A DNA stretch of 9,409 bases from Bacteroidales bacterium UBA1757 (GTDB lineage: Bacteria; Bacteroidota; Bacteroidia; Bacteroidales; UBA1402): NCBI GenBank assembly GCA_002315625.1, contig DCHH01000121.1, positions 24,835 through 34,243 of the forward strand, in the 5' to 3' direction. Positions 7,078-9,409 of this stretch are shown in pieces. The translations under genes were made by a program, and so were the position numbers. The first letter of the stretch is position 1, and each line of letters starts with the position of its first letter. Below the pieces are notes generated by a model. The model had not been told where the DNA came from, did no database searches, and saw only the letters and a list, made by a program, of their open reading frames with translations.

Positions 7078-7833
7078 TCAGTTGTCGGTCTTTCGAAACG
7101 GGAATCGGATTATAAACCAGAGATGGTGGAGTAGGGTGCTCAGCAGGCCGTAATGTCTGGCCATAATCCGGAATCTCTCCTTGAGGGATGGGATGCGGTT
7201 GCGGGTGGTCATCCCTTCTTTCAGATAGTCAATGATGACCAGGCGGGTGTTGTGCAGCCACCTGCTGTCTTTCATAATTCTGATACACCAGTCCTGGTCG
7301 GCTGAATAGCGGTACTGAAGGTCATAGAGATGTGACTTTGACATTTGTGCGCTGGCGAAAAATGCCTGATGGCACACCATCATCCCCTGTTTGAAACTCT
7401 TCCAGGTAAGCACTTCCGGCGCCTGGAACCGTCTGGTTCCCAAGTCGTTACCGTCAGTATCAGTCAGATGGGTTTCTCCATAGATTACGTCGGGAAGGCC
7501 ATTCCCATCCGGAATGGAAGCCGCTATTGCAGCAAGTGTGTCACCCCGATGGAACCTGTCCCCCGCATTCAAAAAGCAGAGATAATCGCCCGTAGCCAGC
7601 GAAATTCCCTTGTTCATAGCATCATAGATGCCGTGGTCAGGTTCACTCACAACGCGTGTAATATGCTGTTCGTAGCGGGAGACAATCTCAAGGGTACCAT
7701 CTTTCGAAGCCCCATCAATAATAAGGTACTCAACACCGGGATATGTCTGCTCCGCAACGCTCTTGAGCGTCCTCTCAATCACGCTCTCCGCATTGAAACA
7801 CACGGTAATTATGGAAAATTTCGGCTGGATCAT
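7078..7833 (-). CDS. Family 2 glycosyltransferase, soluble WcaA-like type
   Basis: This 251-residue GT-A protein has no clear TM helix; a hydrophobic, basic C-terminal segment (about 228-248) may sit on the membrane surface. Motifs are FSIITVCFN (6-14), IIDGASKDGT (38-47), the strong subfamily signature EPDHGIYDAMNKGI (64-77), FLNAGD (87-92) in the DxD position, CHQ (154-156) and SADQDW (177-182). This subgroup is common in LPS and capsule loci of Bacteroidetes and usually adds a single sugar. Its stop lies only 6 nt from the stop of the convergent kinase-nucleotidyltransferase gene. Its start ATG (7831-7833) overlaps the TGA of the upstream ATPase gene by 4 nt, and no later Met precedes the conserved N-terminal strand. 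Translation is therefore probably coupled to the ATPase. Donor and acceptor are unknown. Confidence 0.9.
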   Translation of the reverse strand: MIQPKFSIITVCFNAESVIERTLKSVAEQTYPGVEYLIIDGASKDGTLEIVSRYEQHITRVVSEPDHGIYDAMNKGISLATGDYLCFLNAGDRFHRGDTLAAIAASIPDGNGLPDVIYGETHLTDTDGNDLGTRRFQAPEVLTWKSFKQGMMVCHQAFFASAQMSKSHLYDLQYRYSADQDWCIRIMKDSRWLHNTRLVIIDYLKEGMTTRNRIPSLKERFRIMARHYGLLSTLLHHLWFIIRFPFRKTDN

Positions 7834-9269
7834 ATAGAAAACAGGTCTTCAAGGGTTATTACAGATTGGATATTGGATGAGTGGGCATTTTGTCTCAGTC
7901 CGTAAGTCGTAATGAGTGTGGTAATGACTGACTTTTTTGTTCCGGTTTCAGTCAGAAAACAATTAATCCTCCTTCTCAGTTTAATCTCTTCCTCTTCTGA
8001 GAAAGAATAATCGTCTTTTGCATATTTGATTTCACATATTGTCACCGTATCGTCTTTCCGGTCAATTAGCAGGTCAATCTGTGCCTTTCCTTGGCTTCGC
8101 CAGCTGCATGCGACCGATTGGACTCCTCCGATTCCTAATGCATTTTTAATCTCGCGGCAATGATTCAGGCATAGCATTTCAAAGGCAAGCCCTGCCCATG
8201 TATTATGAGTGGGTGAGGTATAGCTTGATGTCCAGAAATGCTCGTCGTGGTAGTGGTTCTCATTGATAAACTTGTAGAAAAAGAGAGAGTAAGGGTCGGT
8301 CATTTGGTAGAGCGTATCCTTTTTTGCTCTTGAATCATCATCCTTTATCTCCTTTCCAAATGGAATATATGAGCGGATAAAACCACATTCTTCAATTTCC
8401 TCAAGCATTTTTGAGAACTCTCCGTTGTTGTCAAACCCTGTATCTTCAATCAGTTCCTGGCGTGTCATCCCGATACCTTTCTTTGACAGGACAGCCATGA
8501 TTTGTTTATGTTTGCCGGATTTTCTGTACAAGGCCTGGAATATCTCGTTGAATTCATTTTCAAGTTGCGCTCCTTGGCTGAAGAAGAGTCTGTCGATGTT
8601 TTGAGCAATACTTTGCCCTTTGTCCAACAAGGAAAGGTAATAAGGGATGCCTCCGAAGACCATATAGCATTCTGCCACTTGCTTGTTTGAGTAGGAGAAC
8701 CCTTTTTTCTTCAGGAAGTAACGTATTTCTTTCAGATTCAGCGGGAGTAAGGCCAGTGAGCCGCTTGTCAGCCGTTTATGCAACCCTCCTGTTTCATGAA
8801 TGATGTTGTCCAGCATCCACGAGGTGGCACTTCCACAGACTATCAGCTTGATGTCATCCCTTAATACGGCCCAGCCATTCCAAAAATTATCCAAGGCACT
8901 TACGAACCCCGACTTTGGCGTGTCCATCCACGGAAGTTCGTCAATGAAAATTATTTTCTTCCCTTTTGGTAGAGATTCGATGTTCCGGGAAAGATCATAG
9001 AAGGCAAGTGGCCAATTGCTCCTGACGGTGAAATTTTCGCTGTGAAAATATCTCTGCTGGGCAATTGCAAAGTTGGTCAGTTGTTCAGACTTCGGCCTCT
9101 CATATAATCCGGTAATGAAAAAGCAGAATTTGTCATGGGCAGCGGCCCGAATCAAAAGCGTTTTGCCGACTCTGCGCCTTCCATACACCGCCACAAATTC
9201 GGATTTTGGTGAGTTGAGAATGCCCTGCATCCACTTCAACTCCTGCTCACGTCCAATGAATTTTTCCAT
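7830..9269 (-). CDS. AAA+/STAND-like ATPase with DUF234 / PD-(D/E)XK-like C-terminus
   Basis: The 479-residue protein begins with FIGREQEL (4-11), typical of the ATPase_2 (PF01637) family. It has Walker A GRRRVGKT (30-37), Walker B IIFIDE (106-111) and a sensor-like IVCGSATSW (143-151). The middle (about 270-340) resembles a winged-helix region. The C-terminus matches the DUF234 pattern found with these ATPases. It has Glu364 in GLAFE, Asp399 in QIDLLID and ExK at 413-415 (CEIKYAK), arranged like a PD-(D/E)XK nuclease site. The family occurs in many lineage-specific copies in Bacteroidetes and archaea, and its biological role is not established. A nuclease activity is inference only. The start at 9269 is preceded by a purine-rich GGAGGGG. 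The gene is the first of a minus-strand pair with the GT2. It appears more AT-rich than the genes to its left, which hints at later acquisition. Confidence 0.87.
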   Translation of the reverse strand: MEKFIGREQELKWMQGILNSPKSEFVAVYGRRRVGKTLLIRAAAHDKFCFFITGLYERPKSEQLTNFAIAQQRYFHSENFTVRSNWPLAFYDLSRNIESLPKGKKIIFIDELPWMDTPKSGFVSALDNFWNGWAVLRDDIKLIVCGSATSWMLDNIIHETGGLHKRLTSGSLALLPLNLKEIRYFLKKKGFSYSNKQVAECYMVFGGIPYYLSLLDKGQSIAQNIDRLFFSQGAQLENEFNEIFQALYRKSGKHKQIMAVLSKKGIGMTRQELIEDTGFDNNGEFSKMLEEIEECGFIRSYIPFGKEIKDDDSRAKKDTLYQMTDPYSLFFYKFINENHYHDEHFWTSSYTSPTHNTWAGLAFEMLCLNHCREIKNALGIGGVQSVACSWRSQGKAQIDLLIDRKDDTVTICEIKYAKDDYSFSEEEEIKLRRRINCFLTETGTKKSVITTLITTYGLRQNAHSSNIQSVITLEDLFSI

Positions 9270-9270
9270 A

Positions 9271-9277
9271 CCCCTCC
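9271..9277 (-). promoter_or_regulatory. Shine-Dalgarno-like site of the ATPase gene
   Basis: Read on the minus strand this is GGAGGGG, ending one base before the ATG at 9269; the GGAGG core is 3 nt from the start codon. None of the other gene starts in the window has a comparable site, as expected for Bacteroidetes, which rarely use Shine-Dalgarno pairing. It supports the chosen start, although the spacing is short. Confidence 0.5.
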
Positions 9278-9279
9278 AA

Positions 9280-9329
9280 AAATAACTTGCGCAAACGTAC
9301 TAAAAAAGTACTGTTTGCGCAAGTTATTT
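9280..9329. repeat. Long near-perfect inverted repeat (22-bp stem) upstream of the ATPase
   Basis: Arms 9280-9296 and 9313-9329 are perfect inverted copies over 17 bp (AAATAACTTGCGCAAAC and its complement). The stem continues inward with GTACT (9297-9301) against AGTAC (9307-9311) after a single bulged T at 9312, leaving a loop of five A residues (9302-9306). Each arm also contains the 8-bp palindrome TTGCGCAA. It could act as an operator over the promoter it contains. It could also act as a factor-independent terminator for a gene ending at about 9324 on the minus strand, since the minus-strand stem runs into five T residues (9282-9278). The two roles are compatible. Confidence 0.85.
9292..9322 (-). 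promoter_or_regulatory. Candidate Bacteroidetes-type promoter of the ATPase-GT2 pair
   Basis: The minus strand carries TTG (9322-9320), then 20 nt, then TACGTTTG (9299-9292). This fits the Bacteroidetes pattern of a TTG-type -33 element, 19-21 nt, and TAnnTTTG, and it is the best promoter match in the window. Transcription would start at about 9285-9288, giving a leader under 20 nt that contains the GGAGGGG. Both promoter elements fall inside the arms of the inverted repeat at 9280-9329, so a protein bound to the palindrome would cover the promoter. Confidence 0.6.
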
Positions 9330-9407
9330 ATCGAAATTATCAACTCCGTTACCTGCCTTATTATTTGCGCTGTTAAGAATTGACCAACTGTTTTTCTTTA
9401 CAGATTC
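9324..9407 (-). CDS. Possible 3' end of an unidentified gene cut by the window edge
   Basis: On the minus strand one frame is open from the window edge for 27 codons and stops at a TAA (9326-9324) that falls inside the right arm of the inverted repeat. The encoded tail is polar and rich in Asn, Ser and Lys (it ends GNGVDNFDK) and matches no family I recognise. A frame this short is often open by chance in AT-rich DNA. The main support is position: the stop is immediately followed by a terminator-like hairpin. The other frames across 9330-9409 show nothing. Confidence 0.2.
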   Translation of the reverse strand, partial: ESVKKNSWSILNSANNKAGNGVDNFDK

Positions 9408-9409
9408 AC

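Noticed and set aside
1..9409. Search by eye for CRISPR arrays, tRNA or rRNA genes, and insertion-sequence ends with transposase genes
   Set aside because: No regularly spaced direct repeats, no tRNA-like cloverleaf sequence and no transposase motifs were seen. The inverted repeat at 9280-9329 is a single hairpin, not a pair of element ends around a gene.

Overview
The window looks like a chromosomal segment from a member of the Bacteroidales (Bacteroides/Prevotella-type). The reasons are the protein families (a Bacteroidetes-style YfhO membrane protein, a KdtA typical of the phylum, a DUF234-type AAA+ ATPase), start regions that mostly lack Shine-Dalgarno sequences, and three upstream regions carrying the Bacteroidetes -7 promoter element TAnnTTTG. 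This is inferred from family resemblance and motifs; no search was run.

Layout, left to right. (1) 1-900, plus: the 3' three quarters of kdtA/waaA, the Kdo transferase of lipid A-core synthesis, cut by the window edge. (2) 858-1568, minus: an IspD/TarI-family cytidylyltransferase whose 3' end overlaps kdtA by 43 nt tail to tail. (3) 1569-1656: a short divergent intergenic region with a candidate -7 element for each direction. (4) 1657-7071, plus: a tight three-gene operon (gaps of 13 and 2 nt) encoding a large YfhO-family membrane protein, a membrane-anchored family 2 glycosyltransferase, and a two-domain protein joining a GHMP-type sugar kinase to a GalU-like nucleotidyltransferase. (5) 7078-9269, minus: a second family 2 glycosyltransferase and, transcriptionally upstream and overlapping it by 4 nt (ATGA), an AAA+ ATPase with a PD-(D/E)XK-like C-terminus. 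(6) 9270-9409: a long, nearly perfect inverted repeat that contains the ATPase promoter, then about 80 nt that may hold the tail of another minus-strand gene.

Taken together, 1-7830 reads as an envelope-glycan locus. The kinase-nucleotidyltransferase fusion could phosphorylate a free sugar at C1 and then activate it as a nucleotide sugar. The adjacent GT2 could transfer that sugar at the inner membrane, and YfhO could modify the glycan on the periplasmic side. The substrate is not evident from sequence. The most distinctive items are the kinase-nucleotidyltransferase fusion in its operon, the promoter-containing palindrome at 9280-9329, and the translational coupling of an ATPase of unknown role to a glycosyltransferase. 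I saw no tRNA, rRNA, CRISPR array or insertion sequence.
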